A DNA stretch of 12,678 bases from Azohydromonas lata NBRC 102462. Its GTDB lineage: Bacteria > Pseudomonadota > Gammaproteobacteria > Burkholderiales > Burkholderiaceae_C. The notes under the pieces are model-generated. The model did not search any database. It saw only the letters and a list, made by a program, of their open reading frames with translations, and was not told where the DNA came from. How positions within the stretch are numbered: position 1 is the stretch's first letter; each line of letters opens with the position of its first letter. Position numbers and translations under genes: made by a program. The stretch spans positions 1 through 12,678 of the forward strand of contig CAMCTE010000055.1 of assembly GCA_945878385.1 (NCBI GenBank), read 5' to 3'. This document shows, one piece after another, positions 1-6,723 of this stretch.

Positions 1-2180
1 GAGAGGTCCAGGGCCCAGCCGGCGGCCGCCGCAGCCAAGGTGGCGGCAGGCGCCACCTCACGCGTGTTCACCCGCATGTCGCGGTCGATGTTGAGGACGG
101 GAATGGTTTGCTCCCCACGCGCCAGGGTGACGGTGCGGCCCTCCAGGTACACCACACGGCCACCGGCGGCGGCATGCGCGCGCAGGGCCGGCACGGCGCC
201 GTCTTCGGCATAGAGGATCACTTCGCCGTCGCACAACTCGGCCATGGCCAGTGCCTGTTCGTCCACGGCATGAAGCACCGCGGCTCCATCGGCACGCACC
301 ACATCCACCTGGGTGCGCGACACCTTGAAGCGCTGTTCGGGCGAGGCGATGTCATGGCGTACCGCGCCGGTGAAGGGCTCGCAGTCGGTGACGATGCCCA
401 CATTGCAGCGGTCGTACACCAAGCCCTCTTCGAGGATGGTCACGGGGTTGCTTTCGAACACGGCCGCTTCGACATTGCGGTTGACCAGCAAGCGTTGCGA
501 GACCTGCCAGCCGATGGCGTCGCCCCGCTCGACACGGCGGTTGCCGACGAAGAGCCCGTCGCGGCAGGCCACGCCCACCACGGGACCGGACATCTGCAGC
601 ATCCAGGCCACCAGGCGCGCGATCACCGAGGTGTCCTTGGTGCCGGTCACGCCCACCACCGGAATGCGGCCGGGCTCACCCTCTGGGAACAGATGTTCGA
701 CGATGGCCTTGCCCACTTCGCGCGGTTGGCCGCTGGCGGGCTTGAGGTGCATCAACAGCCCCGGGCCGGCATTGACCTCGACGATGGCGCCGCCCTGTTC
801 TTCAAGTGGGCGAGAGATGTCTTCGCACACCAGGTCGATGCCGGCGATGTCCAGGCCCACGATGCGGGCGGCCAAGGCGCAGGCATGGGCCACTTCCGGA
901 TGCACTTCGTCGGTGCAGTCGTTGGCCATATTGCCCTTGCGGCTGACCAGCACGCGGCGGGCGGCCTCGGGTACGGATTCAGGCTGCAGGCCCTGCTTCT
1001 GAACCGTGATCTGCACCTCGCCTTCCTGGCGGATGAGGATGGGGTTCAGCGGGTGGTCTTCGGTGTCGCCGCGGCGCGGGTCACTGTTGATCTGCAGGGC
1101 GATCAACTCTTCCACCGTGTGGCTACCGTCGCCGGTGATCCAGACGGTTTCGCCCCGCGCTGCCGCAGCCACCTTGCCCGCCACGATCAGCACGCGGTGT
1201 TCTTCGCCGGCGATGTAGCGCTCGACCAGCACCCCGCTGCCCTCGGCATCAGCCACCGCGAAGGCGGCCCTGATTTCGGCTTCACCGGTCAGGTCCAGGG
1301 TGACGCCGCGTCCGTGGTTCGCATCCGTGGGCTTGACCACCACCGCGCAGCCCATGCGCTGGGCCACACTCCAGGCGTCATCCGGGTCGTCCACCAAGCG
1401 GCCTTCAGGCACGGGCACACCGCAGCCGGCCAGCAGCTCCTTGGTCATGTCCTTGTCGCTGGCGATGCCTTCGGCTATCGCGCTGGTGCGGTCGGTTTCG
1501 GCCGTCCAGATGCGCTTCTGGCGCGCGCCGTAGCCCAACTGCACCAGGTTGCCCTGATTCAGCCGAATGTGCGGAATCTCGCGGTCGGTTGCGCAGGCCA
1601 CGATGTGGGCGGTGCTGGGGCCCAGGTACACCTGGTCGATCTTGTCGCGCAGGGCGTTCAAGGCCGGTTTGAGCTCGTAGGGCTGGGCGTTCAAAGCGGC
1701 ACGCACGATGTCATGCCCCACGGCCAGGGCCCTGCGTGCCACCTTTTCATCGCGGGCGCGGAAGACCATGCGGTACACGCCCGGCGTTGAAGTTTCGCGG
1801 GTTTGGCCGAAGGCGGTGGGCATGCCGGCCTGGTCCAGCACTTCGATGACCACATGCTCCAGCACGTGTCCCATCCAGGTGCCGCCCTCCAGCCGCTGCA
1901 GGAAACCACCCTTCTCACCCACTCCACAGTGGTGGTCGCCCAACCCCGGCACGATGGCCAGCAGCCGTTCGTTGAAGCCCGGCAGCTTGTTCGTGGGCAA
2001 TTGCTCGAGTTCACCCAAATCCAGCCAGACCTCCAGCACCGAGCGGTAGGTCCACATATTCGGGCCGCGCAGGAAGTTCACACGCAGGATGCGCAGGTCC
2101 AAGGTGCCGTGGGCAGGCACCGGGGCCTCGGGTGCAGCAGCCAGGCCGCGGGCGCCTGGGTCGGGGCGTTCATCGTTCAT
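1..2180 (-). CDS. cphA': Cyanophycin synthetase-like protein (CphA'/CphA2-like), C-terminus beyond left edge
   Basis: Cyanophycin synthetases polymerise aspartate and arginine into the storage polymer cyanophycin in the cytoplasm. About 726 residues are visible and the C-terminus lies off the left edge. The N-terminal domain has the family look (LRGPNMW near residue 30, then GFLQRLEGGTWMGH and TRETSTPG). The ATP-grasp domain is intact: KPTDANHGRGV at 283-293 and a later EVNAGPG. The Mur-ligase-like domain starts near residue 507, but its nucleotide loop reads GTKDTS (513-518) where active synthetases have GTNGKT, so the Lys-Thr/Ser that grips ATP is missing. This resembles the second synthetase (CphA') of betaproteobacteria and cyanobacterial CphA2, which joins Asp-Arg dipeptides using only the ATP-grasp site. 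Whether this protein does the same is inference. The ATG at 2180 has no clear ribosome site; an in-frame GTG at 2210 is an alternative. It is divergent from the exporter gene. A canonical cphA probably lies just beyond the edge. Confidence 0.9.
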   Translation of the reverse strand, partial: MNDERPDPGARGLAAAPEAPVPAHGTLDLRILRVNFLRGPNMWTYRSVLEVWLDLGELEQLPTNKLPGFNERLLAIVPGLGDHHCGVGEKGGFLQRLEGGTWMGHVLEHVVIEVLDQAGMPTAFGQTRETSTPGVYRMVFRARDEKVARRALAVGHDIVRAALNAQPYELKPALNALRDKIDQVYLGPSTAHIVACATDREIPHIRLNQGNLVQLGYGARQKRIWTAETDRTSAIAEGIASDKDMTKELLAGCGVPVPEGRLVDDPDDAWSVAQRMGCAVVVKPTDANHGRGVTLDLTGEAEIRAAFAVADAEGSGVLVERYIAGEEHRVLIVAGKVAAAARGETVWITGDGSHTVEELIALQINSDPRRGDTEDHPLNPILIRQEGEVQITVQKQGLQPESVPEAARRVLVSRKGNMANDCTDEVHPEVAHACALAARIVGLDIAGIDLVCEDISRPLEEQGGAIVEVNAGPGLLMHLKPASGQPREVGKAIVEHLFPEGEPGRIPVVGVTGTKDTSVIARLVAWMLQMSGPVVGVACRDGLFVGNRRVERGDAIGWQVSQRLLVNRNVEAAVFESNPVTILEEGLVYDRCNVGIVTDCEPFTGAVRHDIASPEQRFKVSRTQVDVVRADGAAVLHAVDEQALAMAELCDGEVILYAEDGAVPALRAHAAAGGRVVYLEGRTVTLARGEQTIPVLNIDRDMRVNTREVAPAATLAAAAAGWALDL

Positions 2181-2186
2181 GGCCGG

Positions 2187-2261
2187 GGATTGTCCACCCG
2201 AAGCGGCCGCCACGCGTTGAATGGCCATGGACAAGGGCACTCCCGTGATATCGGACAATCC
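2187..2261. promoter_or_regulatory. Divergent intergenic region with a 9-bp inverted repeat
   Basis: Between the CphA'-like gene and the best exporter start lie about 256 bp (2181-2436). They hold an exact inverted pair: GGATTGTCC at 2187-2195 and GGACAATCC at 2253-2261, with centres 66 bp apart. Each copy is itself a GGA-N3-TCC dyad, and a partial copy (GGACAA) lies at 2229-2234. The placement suits a regulator controlling both genes, but no regulator is known for this locus and the repeat could be chance. I see no convincing -35/-10 pair on either strand. Confidence 0.3.
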
Positions 2262-2436
2262 AGCCTTCGGCGCCCCGTTCGCCGGTGCGGCGCTGCGCCG
2301 TTTCTCTGCACCCATGTCTGCTCCCAATCCTGTTCCGATCCAACCTGCGTCCCCGGGTGCCGGGGGTTCGCTCGGCCACGATCCGCTTGCTGCAGTCAAC
2401 GCAGCCGGCGGTGCTTCCGATGACAAAGGGCACGGC

Positions 2437-4659
2437 ATGACCGGCGAACACGAGGTGCTGGCCACCTTGGAACTGGACCTCGACCTGGAAGGCCGGTTCA
2501 CCACGAGCGAATTGCAGCTGACCGCTGGCCACCTGGCCTGGCGCGCCAGCCCGCAGGCGGCATGGCAGTTCTGGCCGCTGCGCACGGGCCTGCGGCTGCA
2601 GCACACCGACCGCGGCGGCGTGGGCCTGATTTCCCTGCACGACGAACAGCAGCGGTTGGCGCAGTGGCGCTTCACGTTGGAACGCGATGTGGCCGCCGTG
2701 CGCCTGGTGCAACAGTTCGACCGCGCAGTGCTGGCCCTGCAGGGCGCGGCCCATGCCCATTCGGCGGAAGACGACGCCGCGCGTTGCCCAAGCTGCAATG
2801 CCCCGCTGCCTGAAGACAGCGAAGACTGCGAGATCTGCAACCGCGAGCTGCTGCAACCACCTTCCACCTGGGTGCTGCTGCGCCTGTGGCGCTTTGCCAA
2901 GCCCTATCAGGGGCAGCTGGCCCTGGGCATGCTGCTGACCTTGCTGTCCACCGCGGCGCACCTGGTGCCGCCGTATCTGACGATGCCGCTGATGGACGAC
3001 ATCCTGATCCCGTTCCAGAACGGGCAGGCCATCGACCCCGATCTGGTGACGCTGTACCTGGGCGGCCTGCTGGCTTCGGCCCTGGTGGCCTGGGGCCTGG
3101 GCTGGTGGCGCACCTATCTGCTGGCCCTGGTGTCCGAGCGCATCGGCGCAGACTTGCGCACCAGCACCTTTTCCCATTTGATGACGCTGAGCCTCGAATA
3201 TTTCGGCGGCAAGCGCACCGGCGACCTGATCGCACGCATCGGCAGCGAATCGGACCGCATTTGCGTGTTCCTGTCCCTGCACGCGCTGGATTTCCTCAAC
3301 GATGTGCTGATGCTGGTGATGACCGCGGTGATCCTGGCCTCCATCAACCCCTGGCTGGCCCTGGTCACACTGCTGCCCCTGCCCTTCATCGCCTGGATGA
3401 TCCACCAGGTGCGCGACCGGCTGCGCACCGGCTTCGAGAAGATCGACCGCGTGTGGGGCGAGGTCACCAATGTGCTGGCCGACACCATTCCCGGTGTTCG
3501 CGTGGTGAAGGCCTTCGCCCAGGAGAGGCGCGAATCGGGCCGCTTCAAGGCAGCCAACCAGCACAACCTGGAAGTCAACGACCGCATCAACCGCACCTGG
3601 AGCCTGTTCACGCCCACCGTCACGCTGCTGACCGAAATCGGCCTGCTGGTGGTGTGGGCCTTTGGCATCTGGCAGGTCAGCCAGGGCGACATCACGGTGG
3701 GCGTGCTCACCGCCTTCATCGCCTACATCGGCCGCTTCTATGGGCGGCTTGATTCCATGAGCCGCATCGTCAGCGTCACACAAAAAGCCGCGGCCGGCGC
3801 CAAGCGCATCTTCGACATCCTGGACCATGTCAGCAATGTGCCCGAGCCGGTGAACCCGGTGCCGCTGAAGCAGGTGGAAGGCGCGATCAGCCTGCGCGAG
3901 GTGGGCTTTCGATACGGCAGCCGCCGTGTGATCAAGAACATGAGCTTGGACATCCGGCCCGGCGAGATGATCGGCTTGGTGGGCCACAGCGGGTCGGGCA
4001 AGAGCACCCTGGTGAACCTGATCTGCCGCTTCTACGATGTGTCCGACGGGGCCATCCTGGTGGACGGCGTGGACATCCGGCGGTTCGCGGTGAGCGACTT
4101 CCGCCAGCACATCGGCCTGGTGCTGCAGGAGCCTTTCCTGTTCTTCGGCACCATCGCCGAGAACATTGCCTACGGCAAGCCCGGCGCCACGCGCCAGGAG
4201 ATCGTGGCGGCAGCGCGTGCGGCGCACGCACACGAGTTCATCCTGCGACTGCCGCAGGGCTACGATTCACTGGTGGGTGAACGCGGCCAGGGGCTGTCCG
4301 GCGGCGAGCGCCAGCGCATCTCGATTGCCCGCGCCTTGCTGATCAACCCGCGCCTGCTGATCTTGGACGAAGCCACCTCGGCGGTGGACACCGAGACGGA
4401 AAAGGAAATCCAGAAGGCGCTGGACAACCTGGTGCAAGGCCGCACCACGATTGCCATTGCGCACCGGTTGAGCACGCTGCGCAAGGCCGACCGCCTGGTG
4501 GTGATGGACCGCGGCGAAGTGGTGGAAGTGGGCCCGCACGACGAATTGATGGCCCGAGAAGGCGCCTACTGGCGCCTGTACCAGGCCCAGGCGCGCAATG
4601 TGGATACCGAAGACGAGCCGCCCGAACCCGCGGCCAACCCCCTGGTGAGGCAGGCATGA
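2437..4659 (+). CDS. Cyanophycin metabolism-associated ABC exporter (fused membrane and ATPase domains)
   Basis: This 740-residue half-transporter would work as a dimer in the inner membrane; its substrate is unknown. Residues 1-115 form a soluble domain I do not recognise. A zinc-ribbon-like motif follows (C117, C120, C131, C134). The exporter-type membrane domain starts near 161 with about six helices to about 430. The ATPase domain has Walker A GHSGSGKST (516-524), Q-loop Q564, signature LSGGERQ (620-626), Walker B ending in D644-E645 and switch H676, so it should be active. The frame is open back to ATGs at 2221 and 2314. I chose 2437 because AAAGG sits 7 bases upstream and because G/C at third positions (my hand count) is 46 of 72 codons before it and 64 of 72 after it. 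The stop overlaps the DUF1854 start (ATGA), implying translational coupling. The divergent synthetase gene and the known family link this pair to cyanophycin metabolism. The role in transport is inferred from the domains. Confidence 0.88.
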   Translation: MTGEHEVLATLELDLDLEGRFTTSELQLTAGHLAWRASPQAAWQFWPLRTGLRLQHTDRGGVGLISLHDEQQRLAQWRFTLERDVAAVRLVQQFDRAVLALQGAAHAHSAEDDAARCPSCNAPLPEDSEDCEICNRELLQPPSTWVLLRLWRFAKPYQGQLALGMLLTLLSTAAHLVPPYLTMPLMDDILIPFQNGQAIDPDLVTLYLGGLLASALVAWGLGWWRTYLLALVSERIGADLRTSTFSHLMTLSLEYFGGKRTGDLIARIGSESDRICVFLSLHALDFLNDVLMLVMTAVILASINPWLALVTLLPLPFIAWMIHQVRDRLRTGFEKIDRVWGEVTNVLADTIPGVRVVKAFAQERRESGRFKAANQHNLEVNDRINRTWSLFTPTVTLLTEIGLLVVWAFGIWQVSQGDITVGVLTAFIAYIGRFYGRLDSMSRIVSVTQKAAAGAKRIFDILDHVSNVPEPVNPVPLKQVEGAISLREVGFRYGSRRVIKNMSLDIRPGEMIGLVGHSGSGKSTLVNLICRFYDVSDGAILVDGVDIRRFAVSDFRQHIGLVLQEPFLFFGTIAENIAYGKPGATRQEIVAAARAAHAHEFILRLPQGYDSLVGERGQGLSGGERQRISIARALLINPRLLILDEATSAVDTETEKEIQKALDNLVQGRTTIAIAHRLSTLRKADRLVVMDRGEVVEVGPHDELMAREGAYWRLYQAQARNVDTEDEPPEPAANPLVRQA

Positions 4660-5129
4660 CGGTCGCCATGCAAGGCGGCCTCAGCCGCGACCCTCACGGG
4701 CGCTTGGTGTACACCGACACGCAGGGCTTGGTGCATGTGGGCGTGCAGGCCGTGCGTGCATTCCCCATCGACGCACCGTTGGAAGGGCTTTCGGTGGTGG
4801 GGGCCGACGGGCATGAACTCGAATGGGTGGAGCACTGGGGCGAACTGGCTGAACCGGTGCGGGGGCTGATCGCTCAGGAACTGGCCCAGCGGGAATTCAT
4901 GCCGACCATTGAGCGGCTGGTGGCCGTGTCCACCTTTTCCACACCCAGCACCTGGACGGTGGACACCGACCGCGGCCGCACCGACTTCATCCTCAAGGGC
5001 GAAGAAGACATCCGCCGCCTGCGCGACGGCGGCCTGCTGATCACCGACAACCACGGCTTGGTGTTCCGCGTGCTGGACCTCAAGGCCATGGACCGCGCCA
5101 CCCGCAAGTTGCTCGACCGGTTTCTCTGA
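4656..5129 (+). CDS. DUF1854 protein, cyanophycin metabolism-associated
   Basis: This soluble protein of 157 residues has no signal peptide and no membrane segment. It fits the DUF1854 family, which accompanies cyanophycin genes and the exporter found just upstream; no biochemical role is known to me. Recognisable family-like stretches are the opening DPHGRLVYTD, the middle segment around ELEWVEHWGEL, and the end DNHGLVFRVLDLKAMD. The chain looks strand-rich and then helical. Its ATG lies inside the exporter stop codon region (ATGA at 4656-4659) and a GAGG ribosome site ends 5 bases before it, so the two proteins are probably made in fixed ratio and may act together. It could be a regulatory or adaptor subunit of the exporter, but that is inference from gene order only. 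Confidence 0.85.
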   Translation: MTVAMQGGLSRDPHGRLVYTDTQGLVHVGVQAVRAFPIDAPLEGLSVVGADGHELEWVEHWGELAEPVRGLIAQELAQREFMPTIERLVAVSTFSTPSTWTVDTDRGRTDFILKGEEDIRRLRDGGLLITDNHGLVFRVLDLKAMDRATRKLLDRFL

Positions 5130-5135
5130 GGTGTT

Positions 5136-5167
5136 GGGGCGACGAAAGCCCTCATTCTGTTCGTCTT
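5136..5167 (+). terminator. Weak candidate terminator after the DUF1854 gene
   Basis: The 66 bp between two convergent genes contain two mutually exclusive small hairpins: GGGC/GCCC (5137-5140 with 5148-5151) and GACGAA/TTCGTC (5141-5146 with 5160-5165). Only a short pyrimidine-rich stretch and TT follow. The position is right for a terminator, but both stems are short and there is no real T-run. Confidence 0.25.
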
Positions 5168-5195
5168 GGACCTCAAACCGGCATGTGTGCAGCCC

Positions 5196-5513
5196 TCACG
5201 CCCGCGCCACGCGGCGCCTGGCCATGCCCAGCACCGCCAGGCCTGCCGCACTCAGCAGCACCAACACCGCAGCCATCAGGGGCAGACGCCAAGCCTCGGG
5301 CATGGCCCACCAAGCCAACCACAGCAGGCCGGTGAGGCCCACGGCCAGCATCAGCAGGCCCAGGCACAACAGGGCCAACACCTCGAACAGGCGTTGGCGC
5401 TCGCGCGCAAGTGCCAGCGCGCAGGCGCTGCGCCACTGATCCACCCGGTCCAGGCCCATGGCCAGGGCCAAGCGGAACAACTCGCGCAGCAGCTCCTGCA
5501 GCACGGGCCACAC
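5196..5513 (-). CDS. Small membrane protein, YqjE/holin superfamily III-like
   Basis: This 105-residue protein has an amphipathic N-terminal part (about residues 1-40) followed by two hydrophobic helices, near 43-68 and 76-98, and ends in a basic tail (RRRVARA). This matches the phage-holin-family/DUF1469 (YqjE-like) proteins that sit beside DUF883 genes in many proteobacteria; a true lytic role is unlikely. The start is a GTG at 5513, supported by TGAGG overlapping the stop of the upstream DUF883 gene and 8 bases before the GTG. The gap to that gene is only 10 bp, so they form one transcription unit. No YqjK-like third gene follows, since the convergent DUF1854 gene comes next. The function is likely envelope or stress related, judged by family only. 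Confidence 0.75.
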   Translation of the reverse strand: MWPVLQELLRELFRLALAMGLDRVDQWRSACALALARERQRLFEVLALLCLGLLMLAVGLTGLLWLAWWAMPEAWRLPLMAAVLVLLSAAGLAVLGMARRRVARA

Positions 5514-5523
5514 GCCAAAGGCC

Positions 5524-5838
5524 TCAGCGGCGGTTGTTCATCAGGTAGCCGGCCAGCAGGGCAATGCCGCTGGCCACGCCCACCGCAGCCCAGGGGTTGC
5601 GGTGCACGAATTCATTGGTGCTGCGGCTGGCGGTGACCACGCTGTCCGTGGTTTGCTGCTGCAGCGCATGGAGCTGCTGGCGCACCTGAGTCAGCCGGTC
5701 CTGGGTGCGCTCGCGCCACAGTGCGGCGCCGTCGCCGAGTTGTTGCCCGCTGGACTTGAGCAGGTCTTCCGCGTCGCGCATCACGACGCGCAGGTCCTGC
5801 ATCAGCTTGTCCTTCTGAACATCCATGGTCTGGTTCAT
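5524..5838 (-). CDS. DUF883 (ElaB/YqjD-like) membrane-anchored protein
   Basis: The 104-residue protein has a charged, largely helical N-terminal region (1-75, with Gln/Arg heptad-like stretches that suggest coiled coil). The family's C-terminal anchor follows: HRNPWAAVGVASGIALLAGY, with small-residue glycine-zipper spacing, ending in NNRR. Characterised enterobacterial members (ElaB, YqjD) are inner-membrane proteins that bind ribosomes or respond to stationary phase; the same role here is inference. The open frame extends 34 codons further upstream, but the ATG at 5838 has a good ribosome site (AGGAG, 6-base spacer), and the extra residues do not resemble the family. It is the first gene of a pair with the holin-like gene. 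An inverted repeat closes over its ribosome site. Confidence 0.85.
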   Translation of the reverse strand: MNQTMDVQKDKLMQDLRVVMRDAEDLLKSSGQQLGDGAALWRERTQDRLTQVRQQLHALQQQTTDSVVTASRSTNEFVHRNPWAAVGVASGIALLAGYLMNNRR

Positions 5839-5869
5839 GCACTTCTCCTGGTGGGGTTGGGGAAGTGCA
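5838..5869 (-). promoter_or_regulatory. Leader hairpin enclosing the ribosome site of the DUF883 gene
   Basis: A perfect 8-bp inverted repeat, TGCACTTC (5838-5845) and GAAGTGCA (5862-5869), encloses 16 bases. In the minus-strand message the AGGA of the ribosome site lies in the loop, its last G in the stem, and the A of the start codon is the final paired base. The fold could limit translation initiation. Whether it does so is untested. Confidence 0.4.
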
Positions 5870-5877
5870 TACCTTAG

Positions 5878-5897
5878 GCGGCGCGGGCCTGCGCCGC
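5878..5897 (-). terminator. GC-rich hairpin after the short-chain dehydrogenase gene
   Basis: GCGGCGC (5878-5884) pairs perfectly with GCGCCGC (5891-5897) around a 6-base loop, 26 bp past the stop of the dehydrogenase gene. No T-run follows on the minus strand. It may slow or end transcription of the formate dehydrogenase unit before the DUF883 gene, but it could be chance in GC-rich DNA. Confidence 0.3.
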
Positions 5898-5923
5898 GCA
5901 GAGGGAACTCAAGCCACCACGAT

Positions 5924-6706
5924 TCAGCCTCGGCCCACAAAGGGCATGTGCGTGGCCATGACCGTCATGTTCAGCACATTGGCCGAGAGTGGCAGATTGG
6001 CCATGTACACCACAGCCTGCGCCACATGCGAAACCTCCATCACCGGCTCCACCTTCACACTGCCATCGGCCTGGGCCACGCCCTGGGTGAAGGCGGTGGT
6101 CATGTCGGTGGCCGCGTTTCCGATGTCAATCTGGCCCACGGCGATGTCGTACTTTCGACCATCAAGCGAAGCGCTTTTGGTCAGACCCGTGACCGCATGC
6201 TTGGTGGCGGTGTAGGCCGATGAATTCGGCCGGGGCGCGTGGGCTGAAATGGACCCGTTGTTGATGATTCGGCCGCCGCGAGGGTTCTGAGCCTTCATCA
6301 CGCGAAACGCATGTTGGGTGCAAAGGAAGACACCGTTGAGGTTGGTGTCCACCACCTGCTTCCAGGCTGCGAAGTCGATGTCTTCCAGCAGGCCTTTGGG
6401 CGCGAAGAGGCCTGCGTTGTTGAAGAGCAGGTCCAGCCGGCCCCACTGCTGAACCGTGGTGTGGAACAGCGCGGCCACCGAGGCTTCATTGGTGACATCG
6501 GCCTGCACCGCAATCGCCCGTTCGGCGATGGGGCCGAACGGGGCAGCCCCGGGCGCCGCACGATTGATGGCCTCCCGCAGCGCCTGCAGGTCACGCCCGC
6601 TGTAAACGACGCGCCAGCCGTCGGCCAACAGGGCCGCCGCGCTGGCCGCACCGATGCCACGGGCTGCGCCCGTGATCAGAGCGACTCGGTTGTGTGGGGT
6701 GTTCAT
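5924..6706 (-). CDS. Short-chain dehydrogenase/reductase (SDR) family oxidoreductase
   Basis: This classical-size SDR of 260 residues has a Rossmann fold using NAD(H) or NADP(H). The dinucleotide loop TGAARGIG is at 12-19, the structural NNAG at 96-99, and the catalytic tetrad is N122, S152, Y165 and K169. The residue after the second strand is R38 in SGRD, which could favour NADP(H), though this is weak evidence. The segment near 185-200 (GQIDIGNAAT) deviates from the common PG motif after the active site. The substrate cannot be read from sequence. The start ATG lies 17 bp after the fdsA stop with only a weak ribosome site (GATGGGG), so it is probably transcribed with the formate dehydrogenase genes. 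It occupies the place where classical fds operons carry fdsC and fdsD. Confidence 0.88.
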   Translation of the reverse strand: MNTPHNRVALITGAARGIGAASAAALLADGWRVVYSGRDLQALREAINRAAPGAAPFGPIAERAIAVQADVTNEASVAALFHTTVQQWGRLDLLFNNAGLFAPKGLLEDIDFAAWKQVVDTNLNGVFLCTQHAFRVMKAQNPRGGRIINNGSISAHAPRPNSSAYTATKHAVTGLTKSASLDGRKYDIAVGQIDIGNAATDMTTAFTQGVAQADGSVKVEPVMEVSHVAQAVVYMANLPLSANVLNMTVMATHMPFVGRG

Positions 6707-6723
6707 GGCCCCATCTTAGAGGT

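Noticed and set aside
108..1790. Plus-strand open frame of 560 codons opposite the synthetase gene
   Set aside because: The minus-strand frame encodes clear cyanophycin synthetase motifs. The plus-strand translation is rich in His, Gly and Ala with no recognisable domain, as expected of an antisense shadow in GC-rich DNA.
2170..4233. Minus-strand open frame of 687 codons opposite the ABC exporter gene
   Set aside because: The plus strand carries a complete exporter with all ATPase motifs. The opposite frame is a Gln/His/Ala-rich shadow with no known fold.
5196..5513. Phage lysis gene or prophage remnant
   Set aside because: The holin-like label comes from a family that usually sits beside DUF883 genes in host chromosomes; no phage genes are nearby.
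5839..5940. Possible 34-codon N-terminal extension of the DUF883 protein
   Set aside because: The residues are unlike the family and run into the end of the dehydrogenase gene. The ATG at 5838 has a strong AGGAG at the right distance.
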